DNA from: Pseudomonas farris
Lineage (GTDB): Bacteria > Pseudomonadota > Gammaproteobacteria > Pseudomonadales > Pseudomonadaceae
Direction of reading: 5' to 3'
Assembly: GCF_019145235.1 (NCBI RefSeq)
Contig: NZ_JAHSTV010000008.1
Location: 248,001 to 312,000 of the forward strand
DNA: 64,000 bases
Both the position numbers and the translations under genes were made by a program. Below, piece by piece: positions 16,727-25,750 of the stretch. Position 1 is the first letter of the stretch. The number at the start of each line of letters is the position of its first letter. The notes beneath the pieces were generated by a model. The model ran no database searches, was not told the origin of the DNA, and saw only the letters and a program-made list of their open reading frames with translations.

Positions 16727-17449
16727 ATGCTGCAGTTAATTTTCCGCCGTTTCACGAAGGCCCTGCTCTGGTTCGCAGGCGGCAGCGTATTGCTGGTGTT
16801 GCTGTTTCGGGTGGTGCCACCACCGGGAACGGCGCTGATGGTCGAGCGCAAGGTCGAATCCTGGTTCGATGGCGAGCCCATCGACCTGCAACGCACCTGG
16901 AAACCCTGGGACGAAATCTCCGACGACCTGAAAGTCGCAGTGATTGCCGGTGAGGATCAGAAGTTTCCCGAGCATTGGGGCTTTGATATCGGCGCGATTC
17001 AGGCGGCATTTGCGCATAACGAACGCGGCGGCTCGATTCGCGGCGCCAGCACCCTGAGCCAGCAAGTGTCGAAGAATCTGTTTCTGTGGTCTGGCCGCAG
17101 TTGGCTGCGCAAAGGCCTGGAGGTCTGGTTTACCGGGCTGATCGAGGTGTTCTGGCCCAAGCAGCGGATTCTTGAGGTGTACCTCAACAGCGTCGAGTGG
17201 GATGAAGGCGTGTTTGGCGCCGAAGCGGCCGCCCGGCATCACTTTGGTGTGGGCGCTCGCTCGATATCCCGACAGCAGGCGAGTTTGCTGGCGGCGGTAC
17301 TGCCGAACCCGCGGGTGTGGAGCGCCAGCCATCCAACCTCTTACGTTGCAAGACGGGCCGGGTGGATTCGCCAACAGATGAGTCAGTTGGGTGGGGACAG
17401 TTATCTGCTTGGGCTCAACGTTTCGCGCCGGGCGCCTTGGTCTCAATAA
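16727..17449 (+). CDS. mtgA: Monofunctional peptidoglycan transglycosylase MtgA
   Basis: The 240-residue protein has one N-terminal membrane anchor (ALLWFAGGSVLLVLLFRVV) and a GT51 domain. The catalytic glutamate motif IAGEDQKFPEHWGFD and the RGASTLSQQVSKNLFLW and KQRILEVYLNSVEWDEGVFG motifs are complete. It polymerises lipid II into glycan strands without a transpeptidase domain. Confidence 0.95.
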   Translation: MLQLIFRRFTKALLWFAGGSVLLVLLFRVVPPPGTALMVERKVESWFDGEPIDLQRTWKPWDEISDDLKVAVIAGEDQKFPEHWGFDIGAIQAAFAHNERGGSIRGASTLSQQVSKNLFLWSGRSWLRKGLEVWFTGLIEVFWPKQRILEVYLNSVEWDEGVFGAEAAARHHFGVGARSISRQQASLLAAVLPNPRVWSASHPTSYVARRAGWIRQQMSQLGGDSYLLGLNVSRRAPWSQ

Positions 17450-17462
17450 CGCTAAAGCCCCC

Positions 17463-17552
17463 TGTGGGAGCGGGCTTGCTCGCGAATGCGGTGTGTCATT
17501 CAGCTTTGATGTTGACTGATACACCGCATTCGCGAGCAAGCCCGCTCCCACA
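17463..17552. repeat. REPIN-like inverted repeat doublet, type A
   Basis: Direct unit from 17463, inverted unit ending 17552, with spacer containing tttgatgttgactgat. It is immediately downstream of mtgA. Confidence 0.87.
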
Positions 17553-17587
17553 TTGGTTCTGTGGTTAACAGGAATATTGGGCACCAA

Positions 17588-17622
17588 CAAAAACGCCCCG
17601 ATCAATGATCGGGGCGTTTTTT
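17588..17622 (-). terminator. Bidirectional intrinsic terminator of rpoH
   Basis: Perfect 10-bp arms CGCCCCGATC (17594-17603) and GATCGGGGCG (17607-17616) with a 3-nt loop, flanked by an A run on the left and a T run on the right. It lies 17 bp beyond the rpoH stop and can also stop transcription coming from mtgA. Confidence 0.92.
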
Positions 17623-17638
17623 ATTGCCGGTGCGCAGG

Positions 17639-18493
17639 TTACGCGGCGATCGACAGTTTGAGCTTGTTCATCGCGCTCTTCTCGAGCTGACGAATACGCT
17701 CGGCCGACACGTTGTACTTCTGCGCCAAGTCGTGCAGCGTGGCTTTTTCTTCTGCCAACCAGCGCTGGTAGAGGATGTCGCGGCTGCGGTCGTCCAGCAC
17801 TTCAAGCGCTTCGTGCAGGTTGTGGTTGGAGTTGTCGCTCCAATCGGCGTCTTCCAGTTGACGGGCCGGGTCGTACCGGTGGTCTTCCAGATAGTTGGCC
17901 GGCGACTGGAATGCACTGTCGTCGTCCGCTTCCGCAGCCGGGTCGAAAGCCATGTCATGGCCAGTCAGGCGACTTTCCATCTCGCGCACTTCCCGCGGCT
18001 CTACGCCGAGGCTTTCCGCCACGCGATGGACTTCCTCGTTGTTCAGCCAGGCCAGACGCTTCTTCTGGCTGCGCAGGTTGAAGAACAACTTGCGCTGAGC
18101 CTTGGTGGTCGCAACTTTCACGATCCGCCAGTTGCGCAGGATGAACTCGTGGATTTCTGCCTTGATCCAGTGCACCGCAAAGGACACCAGGCGTACACCC
18201 ATTTCCGGGTTGAAACGCTTGACCGCTTTCATCAGGCCAACGTTGCCTTCCTGGATCAGGTCAGCCTGGGCCAGGCCGTAGCCGGAATAGCTACGGGCAA
18301 TGTGTACGACAAAACGCAGGTGGGCGAGCACCATCTGCCGAGCCGCCCCCAAATCCTGCTCATAATAGAGACTCTCGGCCAGTTCACGCTCCTGCTCCGG
18401 TGTCAGCAATGGAATGCTGTTCACCGTGTGCACATAGGCCTCCAGGTTCGCACCCGGGACCAGAGCATATGCAGGCTGCAAAGAATTGGTCAT
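17639..18493 (-). CDS. rpoH: Heat shock sigma factor RpoH (sigma 32)
   Basis: The 284-residue sigma factor directs heat shock transcription. Region 2 shows LVLAHLRFVVHIARSYSGYGLAQADLIQEGNVGLMKAVKRF; the RpoH box region around QRKLFFNLRSQKKRLAWL is present; and region 4.2 ends with TLHDLAQKYNVSAERIRQLEKSAMNKLK. The start at 18493 (MTNSLQPAYALVPG) gives the P. aeruginosa length. It is separated from ftsX by 113 bp containing a sigmaE-type promoter. Confidence 0.97.
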   Translation of the reverse strand: MTNSLQPAYALVPGANLEAYVHTVNSIPLLTPEQERELAESLYYEQDLGAARQMVLAHLRFVVHIARSYSGYGLAQADLIQEGNVGLMKAVKRFNPEMGVRLVSFAVHWIKAEIHEFILRNWRIVKVATTKAQRKLFFNLRSQKKRLAWLNNEEVHRVAESLGVEPREVREMESRLTGHDMAFDPAAEADDDSAFQSPANYLEDHRYDPARQLEDADWSDNSNHNLHEALEVLDDRSRDILYQRWLAEEKATLHDLAQKYNVSAERIRQLEKSAMNKLKLSIAA

Positions 18494-18543
18494 ACGAAAA
18501 AACCTCCGACTTACATAACTCGTGCAGTTCAGCACTGCGAAAA

Positions 18544-18569
18544 TTGACCGGAAACCAAAAGACAAGTTC
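18544..18569 (-). promoter_or_regulatory. Candidate sigmaE/AlgU promoter of rpoH
   Basis: On the minus strand GAACTT (18569-18564) is followed after 16 bp by TCAA (18547-18544), about 50 bp upstream of the rpoH ATG. This fits the extracytoplasmic sigma (AlgU) pattern GAACTT-N16/17-TC. P. aeruginosa rpoH is known to have an AlgU-dependent promoter. Confidence 0.6.
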
Positions 18570-18606
18570 CCATAAACGCTGAAAGGTCAATACGAGCAAA
18601 ATGATA

Positions 18607-19629
18607 TTACTTTGGCGCAAGCTCCCGCAGGTGGCGTGCGACTGCAATCCATGCACCGATATACCCCAACAGCACCGCGCCAAGCAAGAGCGATAGACCG
18701 TCGGCAACTGGCACTCCGGCCAGCGCAAAATCACTGCCGTACAAACCGGCCAGTCCAACTACCGCGTCGTTCAGCCAATTCAGGCCGAACGCCAATACAC
18801 CCCAGGCAAAAATCCCCGCACCGAAGCCATAAAGTGCACCCATATACAGAAAGGGCCTGCGCACATAGCTGTCAGTGCCGCCGACGAGTTTAATCACTTC
18901 TATCTCTGTGCGGCGGTTTTCAATATGAAGACGAATGGTATTGCCTATCACCAAAAGTAATGCAGAAACCAAAAGCACCGTCAGACCGAAGACAAAACGG
19001 TCGCCCAGCTTGAGGATGGCTGCCAGACGCTCGACCCAGACTAGATCAAGTTGCGCCTGTTGTACCTTCGGCAATTCGGAAAGTTTTTGTCTCAATGCTT
19101 CAAGCGTGGGCTTGTCGACCTCGTTCGGGGTCACCAGGACCACGCCCGGCAGCGGGTTTTCCGGGAGTTCCTTGAGCGCTTCGCCCAGTCCGGACTGCTG
19201 CTGAAACTCTTCCAGCGCCTGATCGCGACCCACGTATTCGGCCTCGGCCACACCCGGCATACCCTTGATCTGCTCACGCAACGACTCGCCCTGCTCAGGG
19301 CTGGCATCGAGTTGCAGGTACAGGGAAATCTGCGCCGCACGCTGCCAGGAACCGCCAAGACGCTCGACGTTACTTAGCAAAAGTGACAGGCCCATCGGCA
19401 AGCTGAGGGCAACTGCCATCACCATGCAGGTGAAAAAGCTGCCTATCGGGTGTTTACCCAAGCGGCGCAAGCTGTCCAGCAGACTGGCACGATGGCTTTC
19501 GACCCAGGCACGGAACAGCGTAGAGAAATCCGGGCCATCGTCATCGTCGCGCTTTTTCTTCTGCGGCTGCGGATCGGCGGGTTTCGGGGCTACGCGCTCG
19601 GAAACCTTGGGGCTACGTGTTGCACTCAT
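18607..19629 (-). CDS. ftsX: Cell division protein FtsX
   Basis: The 340-residue membrane component of the FtsEX complex has a cytoplasmic N-terminus rich in Lys/Asp and a first transmembrane helix near FFTCMVMAVALSLPMGLSLLL. A periplasmic domain (residues about 90-210) follows, then three C-terminal helices. FtsEX links septum constriction to cell wall hydrolase activation. The start overlaps the ftsE stop by four bases. Confidence 0.95.
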   Translation of the reverse strand: MSATRSPKVSERVAPKPADPQPQKKKRDDDDGPDFSTLFRAWVESHRASLLDSLRRLGKHPIGSFFTCMVMAVALSLPMGLSLLLSNVERLGGSWQRAAQISLYLQLDASPEQGESLREQIKGMPGVAEAEYVGRDQALEEFQQQSGLGEALKELPENPLPGVVLVTPNEVDKPTLEALRQKLSELPKVQQAQLDLVWVERLAAILKLGDRFVFGLTVLLVSALLLVIGNTIRLHIENRRTEIEVIKLVGGTDSYVRRPFLYMGALYGFGAGIFAWGVLAFGLNWLNDAVVGLAGLYGSDFALAGVPVADGLSLLLGAVLLGYIGAWIAVARHLRELAPK

Positions 19630-20297
19630 ACGCCAGCCTCCCCATCGCCGATCAATCGGCCACGCTGCAGGGTGAGCATGCGGTGACGCATGCGGGCAAT
19701 CAGTGCCAGGTCGTGACTGGCGATCAGCACGCTGGTACCCAAACGGTTGATGTCTTCGAACACGCCCATGATTTCTGCCGCCAGACGCGGGTCGAGGTTA
19801 CCGGTCGGTTCATCCGCCAGCAGCAAGGCCGGACGGTGAACGATGGCGCGAGCGATGCCGACGCGCTGTTGCTGGCCAGTGGACAGGTCGCCGGGGTAGA
19901 GATCGGTTTTGTCCGAGAGCGCCACGCGCTCCAGGGCCGAGTCCACGCGCTTGGCGACTTCGGCCTTGGACAGGCCAAGGATCTGCAGCGGCAATGCGAC
20001 GTTGTTGAACACCGTGCGATCGAACAGCAGTTGGTGATTCTGGAACACCACGCCGATTTGACGGCGCAGGAATGGAATCTGCGCATTGCTGATGGTGCTC
20101 AGGTCTTGCCCTGCCAGCAGCAATTTGCCGGTGGTCGGACGCTCCATGGCCAGCAGCAGCCGCAACAAGGTGCTTTTACCGGCGCCGGAATGGCCGGTAA
20201 CAAACAAGAATTCGCCCCGACGGACTCGAAAGCTCAGCTCATGCAAGCCGACGTGACCATTCGGGTAGCGTTTACCGACCTGTTCGAAACGAATCAT
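19626..20297 (-). CDS. ftsE: Cell division ATP-binding protein FtsE
   Basis: The 223-residue ABC ATPase has Walker A GHSGAGKSTLLRLL, signature LSTGQQQRVGIARA, and Walker B ALLLADEPTGNLD. It begins MIRFEQVGKRYPNGHVGL, typical of FtsE. It is translationally coupled to ftsY (upstream) and ftsX (downstream). Confidence 0.97.
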   Translation of the reverse strand: MIRFEQVGKRYPNGHVGLHELSFRVRRGEFLFVTGHSGAGKSTLLRLLLAMERPTTGKLLLAGQDLSTISNAQIPFLRRQIGVVFQNHQLLFDRTVFNNVALPLQILGLSKAEVAKRVDSALERVALSDKTDLYPGDLSTGQQQRVGIARAIVHRPALLLADEPTGNLDPRLAAEIMGVFEDINRLGTSVLIASHDLALIARMRHRMLTLQRGRLIGDGEAGV

Positions 20298-21877
20298 GAA
20301 CGCTCCCGCTCGGCAAACAATGCCTGGACAAAGGGTTCTGCTTCAAAAGTACGCAAATCGTCGATGCCTTCGCCGACGCCGATATAGCGAATCGGCAAGC
20401 CAAACTGCTTGGCCAGGGCGAAAATCACCCCGCCCTTGGCGGTGCCGTCGAGTTTGGTCAGCGCCAGGCCAGTCAGTTCGACGGTCTGGTTGAATTGCTT
20501 GGCCTGGTTGATGGCGTTCTGGCCGGTACCGGCGTCGAGCACCAACAGCACTTCGTGCGGCGCATCGGCGTCGAGCTTGCCGATCACCCGGCGAACTTTT
20601 TTCAGTTCTTCCATCAGGTTGTCTTTGGTGTGCAACCGACCGGCGGTGTCGGCGATCAGCACGTCAATGCCACGGGCCTTGGCGGCCTGTACAGCATCGA
20701 AGATGACCGAAGCCGAATCGGCGCCGGTGTGCTGGGCGATCACCGGAATCTTGTTGCGCTCACCCCAGACCTGCAGCTGCTCCACCGCAGCGGCGCGGAA
20801 AGTATCACCGGCGGCGAGCATGACTTTCTTGCCTTCCAGTTGCAGCTTCTTCGCCAGTTTGCCGATGGTGGTGGTCTTGCCGGCGCCGTTGACGCCCACC
20901 ACCAGAATCACGAACGGCTTGTTCTGCGAGGTGATTTTCAGCGGCTGCTCGACGGGCTTGAGCATCGCTGCCAGTTCGGCTTGCAGGGATTTGTACAACG
21001 CATCGGCATCGGCCAGCTCTTTGCGGGCGACTTTCTGGGTCAGGCGCTGAATGATCACCGACGTCGCTTCGACGCCGACATCGGCGGTCAGCAGACGGGT
21101 TTCGATGTCTTCGAGCAACTCGTCATCGATGATTTTCTTGCCGAGGAACAGGCTGGCCATGCCCTCGCCAATGCTGGCGCTGGTCTTGGACAAGCCTTGC
21201 TTGAGGCGAGCGAAGAAACCGGCCTTGGACTCTTCGGTACGCACAGGCTCGACCGGAGTTTCCACTGGAGCAACGGGCGTGGCGACAACAGGAACGATGA
21301 CCGGTGCAGGTGCAGGTGCAGGTGCAGGTGCAGGTGCAGGTGCAGGTGCTTGAACAATCGGAGCAACCGGAGCAGGAGCAACAAATACCGACACTTCTGG
21401 CTCTGGAGCAACCGGCGCAGGCTCGGCCACGAACACAGGTTCAATGACCGGCTCAACCATTGGCGCCTGAACCGGTTCTGGAGCAAACGCAGTCGGGGCC
21501 GGAATCGGTTCTGGAGCAAACGCAGTCGGGGCCGGAATCGGCGGAGTGAAGTGAGCTGCTTGCTCATCTTCGACCAGCGCCACCGGCTCTTCCGCCACCG
21601 GCAATGTCAGCCACGGCTCAGCGGCTGGCGTCAGCGGCAATGGGGCCACGACTTCGGTTTCAGGCTCAGGCTCAGGCTCAGGCTCGGCCGCAGATTGCAG
21701 CACCGGCTCGGCGATCGGCGCAGGCACTTCATCCATGACCGGCGCCGGTGTTGGCTCAGGAAGTGGTTGTGGCTGTTCGACAACGGGTTCCTGCGGCTTT
21801 TTGCGCAGCCATCCGAACAGGCTTTTCTTCTCACCAGCCGCAGCTGGGGTCTTCTTGTCGTCGTTGGAACCAAACAT
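20294..21877 (-). CDS. ftsY: Signal recognition particle receptor FtsY
   Basis: The 527-residue SRP receptor GTPase delivers ribosomes to the Sec translocon. The C-terminal NG domain has GVNGAGKTTTIGKLAKKL (G1), DTAGRLHTKDNLMEEL and TKLDGTAKGG. The N-terminal acidic A domain (about residues 1-215) is long and of low complexity, rich in Glu, Pro, Ala and Val. It contains an Ala-Pro run from a hexanucleotide array and a duplicated 11-residue unit. The start MFGSNDDKKTPAAA is unambiguous. Confidence 0.97.
   Translation of the reverse strand: MFGSNDDKKTPAAAGEKKSLFGWLRKKPQEPVVEQPQPLPEPTPAPVMDEVPAPIAEPVLQSAAEPEPEPEPETEVVAPLPLTPAAEPWLTLPVAEEPVALVEDEQAAHFTPPIPAPTAFAPEPIPAPTAFAPEPVQAPMVEPVIEPVFVAEPAPVAPEPEVSVFVAPAPVAPIVQAPAPAPAPAPAPAPAPVIVPVVATPVAPVETPVEPVRTEESKAGFFARLKQGLSKTSASIGEGMASLFLGKKIIDDELLEDIETRLLTADVGVEATSVIIQRLTQKVARKELADADALYKSLQAELAAMLKPVEQPLKITSQNKPFVILVVGVNGAGKTTTIGKLAKKLQLEGKKVMLAAGDTFRAAAVEQLQVWGERNKIPVIAQHTGADSASVIFDAVQAAKARGIDVLIADTAGRLHTKDNLMEELKKVRRVIGKLDADAPHEVLLVLDAGTGQNAINQAKQFNQTVELTGLALTKLDGTAKGGVIFALAKQFGLPIRYIGVGEGIDDLRTFEAEPFVQALFAERERS
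21302..21350. repeat. Hexanucleotide (GGTGCA) array inside ftsY
   Basis: About eight uninterrupted ggtgca units encode an (Ala-Pro)n run in the FtsY A domain. Unit gain or loss keeps the frame, so length variation between strains is expected. Confidence 0.9.
21474..21539. repeat. Perfect 33-bp tandem duplication in ftsY
   Basis: Two identical 33-bp copies (21474-21506 and 21507-21539), beginning ggttctggagcaaacgcagt, encode two copies of an 11-residue IPAPTAFAPEP-type unit in the A domain. The exact identity suggests a recent event. Confidence 0.93.
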
Positions 21878-22221
21878 GGAGGACGGCTATCTCACGGTAG
21901 CGACGCGCCAAAGAGCGCCTCGGCAATAAATAATTCGATGCAGAACAGACTGCGATTCATCCAGCTTGTTCACGCGCAACATTTTGTCGAGGTGCCAACG
22001 GCACCTCAAAGGTTGATTAATACTAAGGACTGGAACGGCATCGTCGGCGAAAACGCAGAGTTTAGCTGACAAACTCAAAGCCCAAGCCGCAAACCCAAAC
22101 AACCTACTGACCGATCAAAGGCCTGATAGGCGTGGCCGCCAGTAAAACGGATCAGTATCCTAGCACCTCCTCGCCCGCCTAGGCTAAGACCAAGCGGGCA
22201 GCCCCAAAGGTTTAAAAACGA
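21878..22221. other. Intergenic region between divergent ftsY and M16 peptidase genes
   Basis: This 344-bp non-coding gap carries promoters in both directions. The only clear structure is a perfect hairpin GAGGTGCC-AAC-GGCACCTC at 21989-22007; it lacks a T run, so it is not an obvious terminator. A small AAAGG site precedes the M16 ATG. I see no RNA gene here. Confidence 0.5.
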
Positions 22222-23577
22222 ATGAATGCTCTAGCCCGCCGCGCTGCAGGCCTGCTGTTCAGCACAGTTTGTCTGCCACTTTCAGCCCTGGCTGCCGATC
22301 CACAACCCACCCACGAATTCACCCTCGACAACGGCTTGAAGGTCGTCGTGCGCGAAGACCATCGTGCGCCGGTCGTCGTTTCCCAGGTCTGGTACAAGGT
22401 TGGCTCAAGCTATGAGACCCCGGGCCAGACCGGGCTGTCCCATGCGCTGGAACACATGATGTTCAAGGGCAGCGAGAAAGTCGGCCCCAGCGAAGCGTCG
22501 CTGATCCTGCGCGACCTCGGCGCCGAAGAGAACGCCTTCACCAGCGACGACTTCACCGCGTATTACCAAGTGCTGGCCCGTGACCGTCTGGGCGTGGCCT
22601 TCGAGCTGGAAGCCGACCGCATGGCCAATCTGCGCCTGCCAGCCGACGAGTTCACCCGCGAGATCGAGGTGATCAAGGAAGAACGTCGCCTGCGCACCGA
22701 CGACAAGCCGATGTCCAAGGCCTACGAGCGCTTCATGGCCATGGCCTACCCCGCCAGCGGTTATCACACGCCGACTATCGGCTGGATGGCGGACCTCGAC
22801 CGCATGAAGATCGAAGAACTGCGCCACTGGTATCAATCCTGGTATGTGCCGAACAACGCTACCCTGGTAGTGGTTGGTGACGTGACTCCGGACGAAGTCA
22901 AAACCCTGGCCCAGCGTTACTTCGGCCCGATCGCCAAGCGCGACGTGCCACCCGCGAAAATCCCGCTGGAGCTGGCCGAGCCCGGCGAACGGAAAATCAC
23001 CCTGCATGTGCAGACCCAATTGCCGAGCCTGATGCTGGCCTTCAACGTACCGAGCATCGCCACCGCCGAAGACAAGCGTTCGGTGAACGCTCTGCGCCTG
23101 ATCTCCGCACTGCTCGACGGCGGCTACAGCGGCCGGATCCCGACGCAACTGGAACGCGGTGAAGAGCTGGTGTCCGGCGGTTCGTCGAGCTACGACGCCT
23201 ATACCCGTGGCGACAGCCTGTTCACTTTGTCGGCCACGCCGAACACTCAGAAGAAGAAAACCATGGCCCAGGCGGAAGCCGGCCTGTGGAAACTGCTTGA
23301 ACAGCTGAAAACCACGGCGCCGTCCACTGAAGAACTGGAGCGGGTGCGAGCGCAGGTCATTGCCGGCCTGGTCTACGAGCGTGACTCGATCACCAGCCAG
23401 GCCACCGCCATCGGCCAACTGGAAACCGTCGGCTTGTCCTGGAAACTGATGGACACCGAACTCGCCGACCTGGAAAGCGTGACCCCGCAAGACATCCAGA
23501 AGGCCGCCAAGCTGTATTTCACCCGCGCACGTCTCAGCGTCGCCCATGTACTGCCAGAGGAGACGACTCATGAGTGA
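22222..23577 (+). CDS. M16 family zinc peptidase (catalytic subunit)
   Basis: The 451-residue pitrilysin-family peptidase has an N-terminal signal ending near LSALAA. The inverted zinc motif H74-x-x-E77-H78 in SHALEHMMFKG is intact, with a downstream Glu-rich helix EIEVIKEERR supplying the third ligand. It is expected to act in the periplasm on small peptides. It overlaps the next gene, which encodes a partner lacking the zinc motif. Confidence 0.92.
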   Translation: MNALARRAAGLLFSTVCLPLSALAADPQPTHEFTLDNGLKVVVREDHRAPVVVSQVWYKVGSSYETPGQTGLSHALEHMMFKGSEKVGPSEASLILRDLGAEENAFTSDDFTAYYQVLARDRLGVAFELEADRMANLRLPADEFTREIEVIKEERRLRTDDKPMSKAYERFMAMAYPASGYHTPTIGWMADLDRMKIEELRHWYQSWYVPNNATLVVVGDVTPDEVKTLAQRYFGPIAKRDVPPAKIPLELAEPGERKITLHVQTQLPSLMLAFNVPSIATAEDKRSVNALRLISALLDGGYSGRIPTQLERGEELVSGGSSSYDAYTRGDSLFTLSATPNTQKKKTMAQAEAGLWKLLEQLKTTAPSTEELERVRAQVIAGLVYERDSITSQATAIGQLETVGLSWKLMDTELADLESVTPQDIQKAAKLYFTRARLSVAHVLPEETTHE

Positions 23578-25060
23578 GCGTAAAAAACCACGCCTGGCCC
23601 TGATCGGCCTGGTCGTCATTGCACTGCTCGGGTCTGCCGCCTTCTATTTCTCCAAGTCTGACGAAACCAGCGCCAGCGAAGCCCTCGACAAAGCCAAGTC
23701 CAGCCAGAAGTTGCAATCGTTGGCAGAACTCGACGGCAAGGCCCCAAGCCATCGCTCGCTGAACGTGCAGACCTGGAACACCGCCGAAGGCGCCAAGGTG
23801 CTGTTCGTCGAAGCCCGTGAGCTGCCGATGTTCGATATGCGCCTGACTTTCGCCGCCGGTAGCAGCCAGGATGGCGATGCACCCGGCCTGGCACTGTTGA
23901 CCAACGCCATGCTCAACGAAGGTGTGGCCGGCAAAGACGTCGGCGCTATCGCCCAAGGCTTCGAAGGCCTGGGGGCCGACTTCGGTAACGGTGCCTATAA
24001 AGACATGGCGATTGCCTCGCTGCGCAGCCTCAGTGCCGCGGACAAACGCGAGCCTGCCTTGAAGCTGTTTGCTGAAGTCGTCGGCAAACCGACCTTCCCC
24101 GCCGACTCGTTTGCCCGCATCAAGAACCAGATGCTGGCCGGCTTCGAATACCAGAAACAGAACCCCGGCAAACTCGCCAGCCTGGAGCTGATGAACCGCT
24201 TGTATGGCGATCACCCGTACGCGCATTCCAGCGACGGCACGGCGAAAAGCATTCCACCGATCACCTTGGCGCAGTTGCGGGCCTTCCATCAGAAAGCCTA
24301 CGCCGCCGGTAACGTGGTGATTGCGCTGGTGGGCGATTTGTCGCGCGCCGACGCCGAGGCGGTTGCCGCACAAGTGTCCGCCGATCTGCCAAAAGGGCCG
24401 GCCCTGGCGAAAATCGAGCAACCGACCGACCCCAAGTCCAGCATCGGCCATATCGAGTTTCCGTCCAAGCAAACCAACCTGATGATCGCGCAACTGGGCA
24501 TCGACCGTGACGATCCGGATTACGCAGCGCTGTCCCTGGGCAATCAGATCCTTGGCGGCGGTGGTTTCGGCACCCGCTTGATGAGTGAAGTGCGCGAGAA
24601 GCGCGGCCTGGCCTATGGCGTGTATTCGGGTTTCAGCCCGATGCAGGTTCGCGGCCCGTTCATGATCAACCTGCAAACCCGCGCCGAGATGAGCGAAGGC
24701 ACGCTGAAACTGGTGCAGGACGTGCTCGCCGACTACCTTAAAACCGGCCCTACCCAGAAAGAACTCGACGACGCCAAGCGTGAATTGGCCGGCAGCTTCC
24801 CGCTGTCCACCGCCAGTAACGCCGATATCGTCGGGCAGCTCGGCGCCATGGGTTTTTACAACTTGCCGCTGAGCTACCTGGAAGACTTCATGCAGCAGTC
24901 CCAGAGCCTGACCGTCGAGCAAGTCAAAACCGCATTGAACAAACACCTGAGCACGGACAAACTGGTCATCGTCAGCGCTGGCCCGACCGTGCCACAAAAG
25001 CCGTTACCGGCCCCATCTGACAAACCTGCCGAGCAACCGCTCGGGGTTCCGGAGCATTAA
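23570..25060 (+). CDS. M16 family peptidase-like protein, non-catalytic partner
   Basis: The 496-residue protein begins with an uncleaved-looking hydrophobic N-terminal anchor (LALIGLVVIALLGSAAFYF). Where the partner has HxxEH, this one reads GLALLTNAMLNEG, so zinc ligands are missing. The C-terminal M16 half retains TRLMSEVREKRGLAYGVYSGF, the Arg/Tyr substrate-binding pair. Such active/inactive pairs form heterodimers in other bacteria. It overlaps the preceding gene by eight bases and rsmD by one, so the three are probably co-transcribed. Confidence 0.9.
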   Translation: MSERKKPRLALIGLVVIALLGSAAFYFSKSDETSASEALDKAKSSQKLQSLAELDGKAPSHRSLNVQTWNTAEGAKVLFVEARELPMFDMRLTFAAGSSQDGDAPGLALLTNAMLNEGVAGKDVGAIAQGFEGLGADFGNGAYKDMAIASLRSLSAADKREPALKLFAEVVGKPTFPADSFARIKNQMLAGFEYQKQNPGKLASLELMNRLYGDHPYAHSSDGTAKSIPPITLAQLRAFHQKAYAAGNVVIALVGDLSRADAEAVAAQVSADLPKGPALAKIEQPTDPKSSIGHIEFPSKQTNLMIAQLGIDRDDPDYAALSLGNQILGGGGFGTRLMSEVREKRGLAYGVYSGFSPMQVRGPFMINLQTRAEMSEGTLKLVQDVLADYLKTGPTQKELDDAKRELAGSFPLSTASNADIVGQLGAMGFYNLPLSYLEDFMQQSQSLTVEQVKTALNKHLSTDKLVIVSAGPTVPQKPLPAPSDKPAEQPLGVPEH

Positions 25061-25677
25061 TGGCCCGTCCATCGCGCCCTAAAAAACCTGTTCACAACGT
25101 GCATAATGGCGTGAATCAACTGCGCATCATCGGCGGTGAATGGGGCAGCCGAAAGCTGAGCTTCCCCGATGCGCCAGGCTTGCGCCCAACGCCGGACCGA
25201 GTCCGTGAAACCCTGTTCAACTGGCTCGCGCCTTATGTCGCCGGGGCCAAGGTACTCGACCCCTTTGCCGGTAGCGGCGCGTTGTTTCTCGAGGCTTTGT
25301 CCCGTGGCGCAGCAATGGGCCAGGCGCTGGATGCCAGCAACATCGCGGTAGCGAGCATCAAGGAACATCTGGGCACCCTGCGCTGCACCACCGGCCAGGT
25401 ACAGACTGCCGACGCGTTGCGCTATCTGGAAACCCAACCGGCAACGGCATTCGACCTGGTGTTTCTCGACCCGCCGTTTAATCAGAATCTGTTGCCGGCC
25501 GTTTGCACTTTGCTCGAAGAGCGTCATTGGCTGAGTGACGATGCGTGGGTCTACACTGAAAGCGAAACGGCACCGTCGATATTGGGTTTGCCAGAAAATT
25601 GGCGCCTGCATCGGGAGCAAAAATCCGGACGGGTGTATTACGCGTTGTGGCAACGTATGGCAGGGATCGCCGGTTAG
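25060..25677 (+). CDS. rsmD: 16S rRNA (guanine966-N2)-methyltransferase RsmD
   Basis: The 205-residue enzyme has LRIIGGEWGSRKL and RPTPDRVRETLFNWL at its N-terminus, the SAM motif VLDPFAGSGALFLEALSRGA, and the catalytic FLDPPFNQNL. It methylates G966 of 16S rRNA. The start overlaps the M16 stop (TAATG). Confidence 0.95.
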   Translation: MARPSRPKKPVHNVHNGVNQLRIIGGEWGSRKLSFPDAPGLRPTPDRVRETLFNWLAPYVAGAKVLDPFAGSGALFLEALSRGAAMGQALDASNIAVASIKEHLGTLRCTTGQVQTADALRYLETQPATAFDLVFLDPPFNQNLLPAVCTLLEERHWLSDDAWVYTESETAPSILGLPENWRLHREQKSGRVYYALWQRMAGIAG

Positions 25678-25750
25678 TCCGGCCTGTAAAAACGGTGCGA
25701 AGCTCAGTCAGTTAACGCTGCGGGTAAGCACCGCTGCATCGAGAGCAATC

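Noticed and set aside
20495..22069. Long open frame (524 codons) antisense to ftsY
   Set aside because: It mirrors the repeat-rich ftsY coding sequence, has arginine/asparagine low-complexity runs and no family features. It is a by-product of high GC.
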